The notes: generated from the letters alone by a model not told the origin. Counted from the stretch's first letter, positions 23,362 to 35,398 are shown. The stretch: DNA of 64,000 nucleotides from Taxillus chinensis (GCA_023512835.1 CM042085.1:9470062-9534061), one strand, 5' to 3'. A program made the numbers and translations.

Positions 23362-25199
23362 TTTACCCGAATTGTTGGATTTTCTTGTTTGGATTGTGTC
23401 GTTGTTGCTCGGCATACCGTGATACATGCCGAATTTACGATGCATGACAATGGAGTTGCGATCACTATTGCGAGGGGTTTAGGTTTGTCAAACCATATAT
23501 GCAGCTATTATGTGGTCGTCACCACCATGATTGGTGTAAAGGGGATGGTTAGATCTACATAGTGCGGCCATAACCCGTGAAGCAAACCACGCTCAGAGAA
23601 TTTAAATAGTTACTGGCTGGTCCCATTAAGATTTGCACATGATTTCTACGAAATAGTATAATTATGTGATATCAATTGGTAATTTTCAATTATGAGTGGA
23701 TAGTTTTTTTAAAATGGTATGGTATAAAGTAGTGCTTCACCGAACATGAAGACCTTGGATGAAATCATGATTGTTTTTTTAAAAATGTCTCATAAAAGAA
23801 TTGATTACTCTTGACAATTAATCATGGTGTAAATATTAAAAAAAAAAAGATGATTCTTGATAATTGGCAGGTTGCCAAAAGGTGTCCACGCGCATTGGTT
23901 ACCCGATTGTCTTATTTGGAGCTACTCTCTCTCTCTCTCTCTCGGGTTGGGATGGGATTATTTTAGGATCTATTTAAAATTTTAATGTCATATTAGTTAG
24001 CAATAAATATTATTTGTGGTTTGAAGCTAATAGTTGGGCAATTTAAAAAAAAAAAAGAATGTTGTGCTTGGACTTATTTGACATGCTAAATCTATTGTTT
24101 GGGTTTGAAATTTTAGTGTAAATATTATAAATATTATTGGACTTCATATTTATAATTTGACATTGAAAATATTATTTGTAGCGTGTTACCATTAATTTGA
24201 CAATTAAAATATTAGTTGTGGCTTAATATTATTCGTTCGACCTTAAGAATAATATTGTGGCCTAATATTAATTGTTTGACATATATATATATATATATAT
24301 GTATGTATATATTATTTGTGGCATATTGATACTGGTTTGGTGATTTAAATATTTTGTACGGCTGTTGTATTGAATACTGATTATTTGAAAATTTTATTTA
24401 TTGATTACAAAGTGTGGAGTTGGTGGTGAAGCTAGTTGAGTTAACCGTGGGTCCCATATAGGGCTGGCAAGGGGCCGCAGGTCCCCTATGTGGCTAGTTA
24501 ACTCAGGTCCCATATGTGACAAGTTGTCATTAGGAACACTGCAGGTCCCACATATGGCTATTTGGTAGTGATGGGGATCCTTGGAGTTGGTTGTGGGAAT
24601 CCCATAGATGGTTGAATTGTTCGGTGTGTACCCTTAATGAATAAAATGTAATGTGTGTGATGTCATATTTTGTGATTGAATGTAAGCTTAATGTGATAGA
24701 ATAGGACACTACACTAGCACAAGCATACACCGATCATGCAGGTTTAGGATTTCATGTTATAGGGTGGTGAGGAGATGGAGATCACCTACTGGGCATTTGT
24801 GCTCACCCCTACTTTGTTGACATGTTTCAAGTATCGACTCATTTGCTAGAGACTGATCCGAAGCTAATGGTTATTTATTTCATATTTTGTTATAACTTAA
24901 TTTAAGGATTTTGTATGACATAAGTGGTTTTATTATTTGAATATCTGGACGAGGGTCCGTGAAAGTTGTATTGGATTTATAGCATCTTTTCTTTAATAAA
25001 TTATTTTCCTTAGCTTCATAGCATGTGGGAATGTACGGGAATACCCATGATGTATGATTGTATAGGTATATTTAAGACAGCACCCACTGTGTAGTCATTA
25101 TCGGTGCTAGTCACCAACCCCTTGACCCTTCGGGTGTGGGCATGGGGAAATCACATTCCTGGTTCTAGGTTCCTTAGAATTCAGGGGCGTGACAGTCTG
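22700..25199 (+). mobile_element. Solo LTR 2 (2490 bp), plus orientation
   Basis: The LTR occupies 22705-25194, from TGTAAAGACTCGTACACAG to CAGGGGCGTGACA. It is flanked by GTCTG on both sides (22700-22704 and 25195-25199), a perfect 5-bp duplication. TATATAAA at 23088-23095 is followed by GGAGGAACCTTGGGTAGAAACCC, matching the equivalent part of solo LTR 1. A (TTA)n tract (about 22985-23037) and a (GT)n(AT)n tract (23303-23357) lie inside. Confidence 0.9.
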
Positions 25200-26480
25200 G
25201 TTCGATTGCTTGATGTTTGCTATTTTCTGTTTGAATGTTCATGCAAAAGGGATGATGAATCTTTGTCTCTTCTGTTCATGAATGGGGGATGAGTAATGTG
25301 TGTTTTCATTCTGCTTTAATTAAAAACAAAACAACAAAAAAAAGTATCCTTGTGTTTTTGTTTATACAATCTGTAGGCATTTTCTTCCTATCACAAAAAA
25401 TACATCTTTTGCCTTCATGTTTTATCTTTGTGTTTCTTTGTGAATGTTTTATCCTCTTGAATCCCCGATATGTATTTTCCTTTTATTTTATCTTGTTGTT
25501 TTTCTTGCATACTTTGGGTTGTGGACTCCATTTGTGCCAGGTTGTAACTCTTGCTTGAGGCTATGTTGTGGTTTCATTTGCTTCCACCGAGTTTGGGGAG
25601 ACTAGTGGTTAGTGTTGACTGTCAGTCCACCCCCATGTTCCGTATATTGCCTTCCCCACAGGTCATTGTTTTAAAGCGTGTGCGTTATTCCTTCCTAGTT
25701 ATGTGTAGCAATGCCAATCCTGGGCGGCAATTCATACTAACACTATTTTTGTAGGACATTTTAATAAATTAGTTTATTTGTTTGATAGAATAGTCCTTCA
25801 TTTTTTTTTGTTTTTTTGTGTTTTTTTGTTATCCACCTTTTTTTCTCTATTCTCATGTTTGTAATAAGGTCGCGTGTGACCTCTTCTCCTTTCCTGTAAC
25901 TTGTAATCTTGAATCAAAATAGTGAAAAAAAAAGAGAGAGAAAAAAAGGGAAAAAAAGCAGTGAGTATTGTGGATGACATAATCACACACAACACACTTG
26001 TTTGTTTTTTTTATTTATTCATTATTTAAAAAAAGTCTTTCTTAAATTAAAAATGTTTTCTAAATAAAACAAAAAAAAAACTTTCTCCTAAAACAAAAAA
26101 ACTATTCTAAACAAAAACAAAACAAAAAAACTCTTATTTTCTTCACCATTCCCAAAACAAAAAGAGACAAAAATTGTTTTCTTAAAAATAATTTCATTGA
26201 CAAAAAGATAATCAAAGAGTTTTTTTTCACTAAACAATTTTATTTCTCTCTTCCTACATTCTTGAAATTTTAGAAAGTCTTTTGGGCCCCTTTAAACAAA
26301 TTGTAAGGCTTATTAAAATTTGATTCATAAATACTTTAATTTTTAGGATCCCCTTAGTCTTTAGCAACTAATTGAATTTAACTCAATTGGAATAAAATGA
26401 GTAGAATTCTTAGATTCTTCGGTAGATAAAAATTTAAGACTTAATTATTTTTTTATAGTTATTCTTTTATTCTTTATACT

Positions 26481-26546
<66 letters not shown>

Positions 26547-26580
26547 AATTAAATTTAGTATTAACCTTAACAAATAATTT
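25200..26580. other. Low-complexity AT-rich stretch, no gene
   Basis: This T- and A-rich sequence is probably LTR body of the Tat/Ogre-like host element. It contains a (TC)n(TA)n compound microsatellite at about 26480-26542. Short open frames are present but match nothing I know. Confidence 0.4.
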
Positions 26581-26894
26581 AGAAAAATAAAGGGCGAAAG
26601 ACGACTCTTAAGATTAGACAAGCAAAAATTAAAACGAGCGATTAGAACAAATTAGAAACCTACCAAACTCTTAAGATAGGTACCGAAAGGGCGTTGCGGG
26701 GTGCTAATCCTTCCCGCACGTAACAAACTCCCGAATTCGACTTTGGCAACGTAGATATGTTTTAGGTGACCAACTGCACCCCAAAAACAGTTGGTGGCGA
26801 CTTTGTTATTTTTCAATACCAATCGGGTGAATGGTGGGAGAACTGTATCCCCAAAAGCGGGTCCCCCCTCCCCCCGGATGAAATCTAGTGATGA

Positions 26895-27387
26895 CACTAA
26901 TATTCTGTGAGTTATGGGTTTTATCTTATGCGTGATTGAAATGTTAATTATGAACTGCTTGTTTGTTTTTTACACGACACTAGCATTTGTATGCATTGTT
27001 ATGTAAAGATTAAGAGCGTGGGATGGATTGGGGATACATGATCCCTACTGAGTTGTGGTTGCTCACCCTCATGTTATGTGGTTGTTTCTTTTCAGGTACC
27101 TACATGCGTTAAGTGGAACATCAAGGTGGAGACTCTAAGTTATGGTTTTGTTGTTTGCTTTAATTTTATATTGAGTTGTTATGAGGAACTAATGTAATCC
27201 TATGTGGAGGATGATGTAAAAGAGTTTTTAATTATTAATAAACATGTGGTTTGACGGGTGAATGTTTGATGTATTTCTTTATGGTGTTGTCTATGTAACT
27301 TATTATTTAGCCCAACCTCTTATCCCATCAGATGGGTAAAGGGAGTCACTAATTAGTTTCATTGGGTTAGAAATTCAGGGCGTGACA
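26895..27387 (+). mobile_element. Truncated LTR 3' part, plus orientation
   Basis: The phrases GGTTGCTCACCC, TCTTTTCAGGTACCTACATG and the terminal TTCAGGGCGTGACA follow the same order as in the 3' halves of solo LTRs 2 and at 42740-45671. The 5' half is missing and the left edge abuts the Tat/Ogre-like primer-site region. Confidence 0.5.
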
Positions 27388-27599
27388 GGATATGAACATT
27401 AGATTTTGCATGAATCCTAGGTTGAATGTTGATGGTTGACAAAGATTAGGATTGATTATGCCTAAAATACCTTAAATTTTGTTGTTATTGATATGCATGT
27501 ATGATATTTAGTGATAAATATGTATTTTGATGTAAAACCCCCCAATTTGTTGTTGTTTATATGTTAAAAATCAACATGGTGCAACAAAAATAGGATGAG

Positions 27600-27830
27600 C
27601 GCAAGTAGCAGGTGACTTTTGGATAATTACTTGATGGATAGCTCGATATGCTCAATATCTTCATTTTGAGCAATGAAGGGGAGGTTATCAAGTAAAGAAG
27701 TTATCGAGTATGGATCATCAGGAAAGTAAGGTTCTCGAGGGAGGTTATTGGGCAAGCAAGCAGATGAGATGTCGAGCAATGAGGATATCGAGCAAAGGAT
27801 ATAAAACATTGGTTGTCGAGTAGTTGGCCA
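27600..27830 (+). repeat. TATCGAG word island
   Basis: Degenerate copies of ATCGAGCAA/CTCGA/TATCGAGTA recur irregularly across about 230 bases. No protein is recognisable. Confidence 0.45.
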
Positions 27831-29390
27831 ATTGATCTTATTGACTCATTTTAGTTGTTAAAACCCTATTTATGATGATTATTGATCGAAGATTTGCAAG
27901 TGTACAAATCATGACAAGTAATAAAGTGGACTTTAAGTCTGAATATCGTACCCAAGGGAAGGATGTAGAATTGGAAAATTTTAACTAGCTTATAAGGAGA
28001 TTTTTGAATGAAAGCAATGTAAAAACATAACTGAATTTAAATAATTTGATTTTTGAAAATATGTGAGAAATGAAAATGTTGATTTGAGTAGAGAAAAGTT
28101 CAATTGATAAAGGTGATTGGAGTTAAGATTTCATTTGATGTATTTTTTCAAGATAATGTCTTAGTTCAATCTAATTCTTTCCTTGTGACAATATTTAATA
28201 CCCAACCTCTAATGCATGAATTAACCTTTTCCAAGTGTAGTAATTCTGTGTACACCCTAGCATGGGGAACGGGTGACCCTTTAAGAATTGGGTTGTTTAG
28301 TTTAGAGTAAGCATCGCATCCACTCTTAACTTAGTATCCTAGGCTTACACTCGCTGCCGCATGTCATGTAATCCCTAGTTTGAATATCCTGATTTTTCCA
28401 GTACTTATGCTTCATTTTCCAATCCTTCATATAAATACCTAATATGATAAAATGAAATGGCCAGAATCCATTTTATATTTCAACCTAAGATGTAACGCCC
28501 CCAAATTTGAAACCTCCAAACCGGGTGCGTTAGCGGAAAATAAATATACAAATTTTATATAAATTTCAAACTATTACTTATTTAATCAAACAAACCATTC
28601 ATTATTACAAATTTCAATCCAAGATCTTTAAGGTTTAGGGGTTTAGAGACTAAGTATCCATAACCCATTATTACATAACAAAGCACACGAGCAAACAATT
28701 TAATAAATCTTTAAATTTTCACACAACTTTATTTCCAAGCACTTCTCGACTCCTTATCCTAGTTTCTCCATCCCTTAATTACCTGGGGTTGGAAAAGAAA
28801 TCATAAAAAGGGTGAGCTCAAATAGCCCAGTAAGGGTAAACATAAGTGGGTAAGGAAAATCATGAAGATATCGAACATAGGAAATACCATATAATATTTA
28901 CACATCATACATGATCAACATTTCACAAGGAAATCATAACATGGAAGATTATGTTTGAACATCGTATCATAACATCATGATCCAGGTTAACTACCCAGAT
29001 ACCATATCATAACATATTATCAACTGGATTGACACTCTCCAGTGATGTTCTTTACCTAATGCATTGGAGGTCTTTCTGGAACCACCCATCATAAACTTAC
29101 TTTGTCCAAACATAAGAGGTTAGAACAACTTTAACATACATAACATGAGGCATATCATAGAATTCCAATAAAACATTCAAGGTTAACAAGGATAACCACG
29201 AATATCAAACTGGTTATCTACCCCAATCAATAGCATAGATTATCAAGAGAGTGATTAAAAAGAGACTAATCTAATCTTCTCAACAATAAAATGGAATTAG
29301 AAGAATAAGAAACATAAAACTCTTACAAGAATAATTTCAAATAAAACAAGATAAAGAGGAAGAGAAAAGTGAGAATAAAGAAAAGAAAAA

Positions 29391-29540
29391 CCCTTACGAA
29401 ATATAGACTATAATGAAAAAGAAAAAGGGGATGAGAAAAACCCTTACGAAATATAGACTATAATGAAAAAGAAAAAGGGGATAAGAAAAACCCTTACGAA
29501 ATATAGACTATAATGAAAAAGAAAAAGGGGATAAGAAACC
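29391..29540 (+). repeat. 50-bp tandem repeat, three copies
   Basis: Units starting CCCTTACGAAATATAGACTA begin at 29391, 29441 and 29491, with a partial fourth at 29538. They differ by about one base, so the array is young. It lies in the part of solo LTR 3 downstream of its TATA box. Confidence 0.95.
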
Positions 29541-29595
29541 CTTACGATCCGCTTGTCGTTCTCCGCGTTCTAAACCGTGCTTGTGGGGTTGAATA

Positions 29596-29910
29596 TTAAT
29601 TTGGGTTCCCACTTCTATTGCTGTTCCATATCCTATTTCGATCCCATGCATCATAAGCCTTGAGTTGTGCACTAACTAGGTTATATGCCTTGAGAGTTTT
29701 TGAATAAGATTTACTTCTTGTATTGGGTGAACGGAAAAGACGTTCGATAAGCTTATTTTTCCTACGTGTCTTCCACCTTAACCATGAGGGGATATTAGAC
29801 ACTGGTCTAAAGGGACGATCAGGAGGAGATAAGGATGGGGATAGCTGTGAGGTTGAAGCATTAACAATTGGGGTTGCAGAAGAAGAAGAGCGATTGTCGG
29901 GGAAATTCAT
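29596..29910 (-). CDS. Unrecognised 104-residue open frame in solo LTR 3
   Basis: The open frame runs from ATG at 29910 to a stop at 29596, in the LTR orientation, about 500 bases downstream of the TATA box. The N-terminal 30 residues are Ser/Pro-rich. The middle is strongly basic (WLRWKTRRKNKLIERLF), and the C-terminus is rich in Asn, Arg and Trp. Base composition is less AT-rich than its flanks, which favours real coding. A possible leader intron donor (GAAAGGTAATA) lies near 30240. I know no homologue. It may be an LTR-encoded peptide or an exon captured by the element. Confidence 0.3.
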   Translation of the reverse strand: MNFPDNRSSSSATPIVNASTSQLSPSLSPPDRPFRPVSNIPSWLRWKTRRKNKLIERLFRSPNTRSKSYSKTLKAYNLVSAQLKAYDAWDRNRIWNSNRSGNPN

Positions 29911-31239
29911 TTTGGAAGTCGTTCCTTACAATCTTCCGCTATCTAGAACCTTAAAAATAAAAATAAAAACATAAGTTAATATTCTCATCTTTTCACTTGA
30001 ATTATAGAATGACAACGCTATGATAAAATACTATAATTTAAAATAATTACACAGTATGTATATGAGGTGGCAAGGCCAACCATGTATGTATATACGAGGT
30101 GGTACAACTAATCATATAAATAACATATGTAAGGTGGTAAAACCAACCATGAATATAGTATATATGAGGTGGTAAAACCAACCATAAGAATCTACATAAT
30201 AAATAAGAAGTGACTTCATAATTTCGAAATCTTAAGTATTACCTTTCGTAGAACTTCGACGCTTGGTAAGTACCAAAAGCAAAAGAGGATTTGAGTAGAA
30301 TATTTGAGATGTTAAGAGGGCTTAAGGGAGTGTTTTGAGAGGGAAATTTCGTGGTGTGGCTTGAGGGATTTGTGCTTAAGAGGAGAGGCAAGACACTCCT
30401 TATATAGGCAAGGATGGTGGTAGGTGTGTAGTGTGAAAATAGTGTATGAATTTGACTTTGGCATCAAATTAAATTATGTAAAATATATAAAATACTTTAT
30501 TTTATTCCTATTATCCTCTCTTAAAACGTGGGTATCTTCTCCTACCATTTAAAAAATGTTTTAAGACTTTTCAACCTAGAAGGTTCCTTTGGCATCAAAA
30601 GTCCACATTGGTGTACTCCCTACTAATTCAATTATAACGTTTTTAATTTTATAGTTTTTGACAAATGGCCAATGGTATTGCATTACTAACTCAAATATCT
30701 ACAAATGGGTATCAATTTTATAATTTTTAAATATGTATAACAAAAGTTATTGAATTTTAAAGTCGTACTAAAATGTTTACCCGTTCATACTGAACCTATG
30801 TGTAGTATTTTAAATTCTGGAATTTATTGGCTTCATATTAAATTCTGAAATTTCTACACGTTTTAGCTAAGTCATAAATGAACAAATGGGCTTTGGTTTC
30901 ATGTCAATTGGATCTGTATAATTCAAGTTATGGATTTTTGAATGTGACCTCCAGAATCTGCCTCATTCAAATTTTTGGGCCTTACTTATGTTTTATACTT
31001 TTGGTAAAGTTAAGGCTTGTAATACTTACTTACTCATAGTAATTTGGTTTAAGAAACTAAATGACATAATATATAGCATCTAAACGTTTTATGACATATA
31101 AGAAATTATTTTATTTTTATAATGTATTTAATATTTACGCGGATAAAATAATATAATTGCATAATCAATAAACAATAAAGTAAGATAACATCATAGCATA
31201 AAATATTATAAACCTAAATATAAACATTAATATCATATT

Positions 31240-31521
31240 CTATGGTCTTCGTAAAATTTCTTGAATTGTATTAGCGTATGTGCGTAGGACGTGTTGTGCT
31301 TCGGCGGAGTCGCACAACCCTTTGGCTAACATTGTCGTGGTTGTCGCACGAATAACCTCAAACTTCTCTCTGTGTCTCATCGCATTATATTGCAGCCATT
31401 GGACACGAGCATTTAGCTCATCTACAGCAAAGCATAGCTTTGTAACTTCAAGTCGTATTGCTCGCCGATCTTCATCGCGTACACTATTCTCGGATGGCAG
31501 TACTTGAGAACTTGATGCCAT
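31240..31521 (-). CDS. Unrecognised 93-residue open frame in the U3 part of solo LTR 3
   Basis: The open frame runs from ATG at 31521 to a stop at 31240, minus strand, in the LTR orientation but upstream of the LTR's TATA box. It is GC-richer than the sequence on either side. The predicted protein is helical and charged, with spaced hydrophobics (LEVTKLCFAVDELNARVQWL, then EAQHVLRTYANTIQEILRR), suggesting a short coiled coil. No signal peptide or membrane segment is seen. A CCATAAATAGG box lies about 70 bases upstream of the ATG, so it might have its own promoter. I do not recognise the family. Confidence 0.35.
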   Translation of the reverse strand: MASSSQVLPSENSVRDEDRRAIRLEVTKLCFAVDELNARVQWLQYNAMRHREKFEVIRATTTTMLAKGLCDSAEAQHVLRTYANTIQEILRRP

Positions 31522-32474
31522 AACTCGTATTATTATTCTTCTTACTTCTATACTCTCTTATAAATAAAATCTCATGCTCATACCTATTTATGGAAGTCCA
31601 AACGGATACTATTCATAACGGACGGATACTATTCATAACGGCTACTTATCACATGCTAGTTGAATGACTATATTGGGTGCTTATTTTTATCGTGATAATA
31701 TCTAAAATATCCTTTCTAACTATTGTTAACAATAACATTATTATTATTTTTTTATTATTACTCTTTAAGTAAGAACTTAAGTAGCTAAAAATTTTGCGGG
31801 TCTTACATAAGATACTCAATAAATACTCACAAGGTGAAAGAGATTAAACTAAAACATTGCAATTCAATTTATTATATCAAACTCCATCCTAACCCCAATT
31901 GGGGGTTTTTAAGCTTCCATGGTTAAATTGAAAACAACAAAATTACAGAAAATGGATTAGAAAAACCAAAAAGGATAGCTTGCCTATTTAGAACAAGAAT
32001 TCCAATGTTGATCTTCTTTTCCCAGCAGGTTGCCTTCAAACTCTAAGAGATACCCCAAACCTTCTTTTTTTTTCTCTCTCTACTATAGGTGAGGAATGGA
32101 ATGAAAGAGAATTATTAAATATTGGATCACTAGATTCTCGGATGATTTGATATGATGGAGCAGCCCCCTTTTATTGCCTCCCAAGCTTGATTTTGAAAAT
32201 TTGAATTTGAAAACCACATTATTTCTCCAAATAAATAGCCCTCCTTAATCCTCTTGTAACTCCCTTATTTTTAAATTTAAAAATGAAATAAAACACTCTC
32301 TTAAATCCCATAAAGTCTTCAATCCAAATGCATAGCACCCATTTGAATTCAAATTTCTTCAATTAATTCTTCTTTGACCTGAGTGTTTGGTGCCTGTCTT
32401 CTGCTCAAATGACTTCGGTTCAGAAGAAAAAAAGTGAGCTGTAAAAATATGAAGTCTAACGTCAGAATTTGAGC

Positions 32475-32735
32475 TTAGTCGGGTGAAGAAAGCTTCACCC
32501 GACCATCATGTAGAGTCTTCAAACTTCACCCGACCAGAAGGAAGTTATGTTACTTGATGCTTAGAGAATCTGTATATGAAAAATGAGCTTCACCCGACCA
32601 CCTCCAAATGACCTCGGATTTCACCCGACCAGAAGGCAATAATATTCCTTTGGGTTCCCGAAATCTATCCCTGAAAAATGGGCTTCACCCGACCTGGTCG
32701 GGTGAAGGTCCTTCACCCGACCTTCACCCGACCAA
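32475..32735 (+). repeat. TTCACCCGACC island
   Basis: Seven direct copies of TTCACCCGACC (near 32491, 32523, 32588, 32618, 32683, 32711 and 32722) and two inverted copies (near 32478 and 32696) fall in 260 bases at irregular spacing. Several can pair into hairpins, for example the adjacent CACCCGACC-TGGTCGGGTG near 32690. Confidence 0.85.
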
Positions 32736-33279
32736 CATGAAATTCGGTCGTCGTAATCTTTAAGTCCTTAGGATTCTTTCCTCCTTCTGCGAATTTGGTG
32801 AATTCTTCCTTTATTTTTGGATTCCTGTCAAAATATAGCAAAAACACCACAAAAACTACAAGAAATCCTCTTTTTCGGGTTAGGCCATGGAAATATGATA
32901 ATGTAGTACAAATAGGCAATAAATGAATCAAAAGAGTATGAAAATGTACCCAAAATGGCCCTAAAAAGGGGGTATAAATCCCCCTGATCAATTATGAATG
33001 TTTTCAATGTTGTTTATGATGATTTGATGCTTTTATGATGCTCATTATGATGATAGATTAGTATAATAAGTGGTTAAAGGCCTTTATGGTTGATGTTGGA
33101 TTCCATGGCATGATGATATTTAATAAACCTATATAGTTTGATATGTTTAATGATTAAACTAATATATGGGTGGATATGTTTTGATGTGATGTGTTCTGAT
33201 GTTATTTGATGTGATATTGAATGTCAAAATAAAAAGAGATTGATTTTGGTTTCATTAGTAGTTGGCTTTACCTATAGGA

Positions 33280-33829
33280 AACAAGGTTATATTGATTGGT
33301 ATGATTTTTGTATTGGTTGAGATATGTGATGTTTTGTTGATGGTACCTGTGGGTAGTTAGAATACTATACTGACATAGGTATACACGTGACGTGTTAGAT
33401 TATAGGTCTAGTTATCACTCTAATTACCTTGTTGATATGTTTTTCAAGTATTGGCAGTTAGTTGAAGGTAGCACCAAAATCTTATTGTTCATTATTTCAT
33501 AACCAATGTAATACTTAATTTATTTATTCTATAAAAATATATGATATTTGGTTTCGTTTATTTGTTATCCAGACAAGGGTTCGTAAAAGTTTGTATTGGA
33601 TTGATGACATGATTTTATTATTAAATAATATTGGATTTTATTAGTTTTATATTATGTGGGAATGTGTATAAATACTATAGTTATATGATGTATATGTTTG
33701 ACATGTTTATTTTGAGACAACACTTATTATGTAGTATTTTTTTAGGTGTTAGTCATCAATCTTTTAAGCCTTCGAATGTGGGTATGGAAAAGTCGTGTGC
33801 TAGATCCAGTTTTCCAAAATCATGGACAT
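33280..33829 (+). mobile_element. Decayed LTR 3' part, plus orientation
   Basis: The order of phrases (CCAGACAAGGGTTCGT, TATATTATGTGGGAATGTG, TTGAGACAACACTTATTATGTAG, ending CATGGACATGACA) mirrors the 3' 600 bases of solo LTRs 2 and 42740-45671, at clearly lower identity. No target duplication was found. Confidence 0.5.
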
Positions 33830-34010
33830 GACACAATGGATGCTCTAATGAGACTTTTAGGACCACCAAACACTATAAACCAATAATTTGTATTTGATTG
33901 TTTTGTATCACATCTTATGATTAATTATTCAACAAACATTTTATGGGAGTCTTATATCCATGTAATATTGTAACTTTCCACACAAACCATATGATCTCTA
34001 ATATATCTTA

Positions 34011-34056
<46 letters not shown>

Positions 34057-34845
34057 TTCTATTATTTTTGTGTATTAACAATTAGACATAGGCTATTAAT
34101 AATGGTGATTATAAGCATTTATGAATAAATCTTAAGGATCCAAAGGTTAAATTTTAGTTGAGTTATTAATACAAATTAAATAATTTGATTTGAGTTTGAG
34201 TTTTAAATGAAATTTGAACAATTTTGAATTAAATATTTAATAAATTAAAATTTAGAAATAACATGTACAATATTTTTTAAAAATATCATAAATAATATAT
34301 TTAGTCACCTAAACTTGAATTTTGTATAGCTTGAATACACCTCATCCCCCCCCCCCCCTTTGCAAAAGTCACCATTTTCTCTCTTTTTATTAATTGCATA
34401 AACATTCGATTAACTAAAATATGACACTAGTAATACATATTGATATTGTGATTAGGTAATCAAAATAATAATTTTTAATTTTAAATTTGTACGATTTAAC
34501 CTTTGTTTTGAGTAGTATCATTGCTAAAATCAAAATCCATTAAACTTTGGATATCAAAATCATAAAATTATAAAATTATAGTGAATCATAAAATTATAAA
34601 ATTATAGTGAATCATAAAATCATAAAATGCAGTAAAATCAAAACTGTGGATTATAATGACATTATAATAGTCGGGATGGCATCTTGTTCAATTTTACGTG
34701 CAAATGATATGCATGTTGTAGACTTGAAGATGTTATTTTTGTTTTTCCCGATATAACCATCCTAAACAATACAATTTATGCCTGCAAATTTAGCATTTTT
34801 TTAAAGTAGTTCTAGTTCATTGTGTATCAAAGGTGCTAGAAGGCT
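33830..34845. other. AT-rich spacer, no gene
   Basis: Contains a (TA)n run at about 34014-34050, a C run near 34347, and a 26-base unit (AAAATTATAAAATTATAGTG...) repeated twice at about 34561-34615. No coding homology. Confidence 0.6.
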
Positions 34846-35398
34846 AGCTTTGTGTCATTGGCTCAGGGTTTTCACTCATGTGATACTTGGTCTGTCACGC
34901 CCCGGATTTCCAACCCGAGGAAACCGGTACATGACTCCCCTTTTACCCACACGGAGGGCAAAGGGGTTAGGATACAAACCAAGAATATTACATTTTAAAC
35001 ATCCACAACATTCAAGAAAGTAATGTTCATAAAAGCAATCCAAACCAGTTTATTACAACAAAATCCTTTCCAATCCTATCCCCACTAGGGTTACATCAAT
35101 TCCGATAAGAAAAACAAAACATAAATGGAAGAGAGTAAAGTTAATTATGGTCTTCCACCTTGGTGTATCCACCTAACGCCTGTAAGTCCCTGGAAAACAA
35201 GCAAACACAGTAGGAGGGTGAGCAACCACGGCTCGGTAGGGATCAAGTCTCCCCAACCCTTCCCATGCTCTTAGCGGCTACATGCATGTGCACGGGTGTA
35301 GTGACGTGACAGTATTAGGAAAAAAGAAAATAAAACATCACACAAGTGGGCGTAACCCCAGCCCAGCCACACCGGCTAACAAAACACATCTCAAGCAA

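Larger units (their letters stand above)
19510..26803 (+). mobile_element. Tat/Ogre-like LTR remnant split by two solo LTRs
   Basis: The 3' part (26590-26803) carries phrases typical of Tat/Ogre LTR ends: TACCGAAAGGGCGTTGCGGG, TAATCCTTCCCGCACGTAAC, then GTTGGTGGCGACTTTG, where TGGCGACT (26796-26803) resembles the tRNA-Arg primer site used by this lineage. A candidate start is TGTGACGCCCTGAGTC near 19509, with a TATA-like CCCCTATTTAAACA near 19915. Two solo LTRs (20328-22546 and 22705-25194) lie inside. The retained parts between them are 22552-22704 and the sequence after 25199. Lineage is from memory of sequence style, and the 5' boundary is a guess. Confidence 0.4.
28486..31812 (-). mobile_element. 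Solo LTR 3 (3317 bp) with two open frames
   Basis: The LTR occupies 28491-31807. On the minus strand it starts TGTAAGACCCGC and ends GGGGGCGTTACA, and is flanked by TAAGA on both sides (28486-28490 and 31808-31812). CTATATAAGG at 30407-30398 (minus) is a strong TATA box. Two unusual minus-strand open frames lie inside, one upstream of the TATA box (31521-31240) and one downstream (29910-29596). A 50-bp tandem repeat sits at 29391-29540. At 3.3 kb it is longer than the other solo LTRs here; a short non-autonomous element cannot be excluded. Confidence 0.85.
27850..33000. mobile_element. Unclassified interspersed repeat hosting solo LTR 3
   Basis: The flanks of solo LTR 3 (27850-28490 and 31813-33000) read as one element once the LTR is removed. 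They include the phrase GAATATCGTACCCAAGGGAA near 27943, a style shared by abundant non-coding plant repeats, for example ACGTAAGGGGTCGAACCCAC near 42936 inside another element. The 3' part holds the TTCACCCGACC island. No coding domain was seen, and class and ends are not resolved. Confidence 0.35.

Noticed and set aside
20328..25194. A single 4.9-kb DNA transposon with very long inverted ends
   Set aside because: Each half has its own TG...CA ends and its own 5-bp duplication, so two solo LTRs explain it better.
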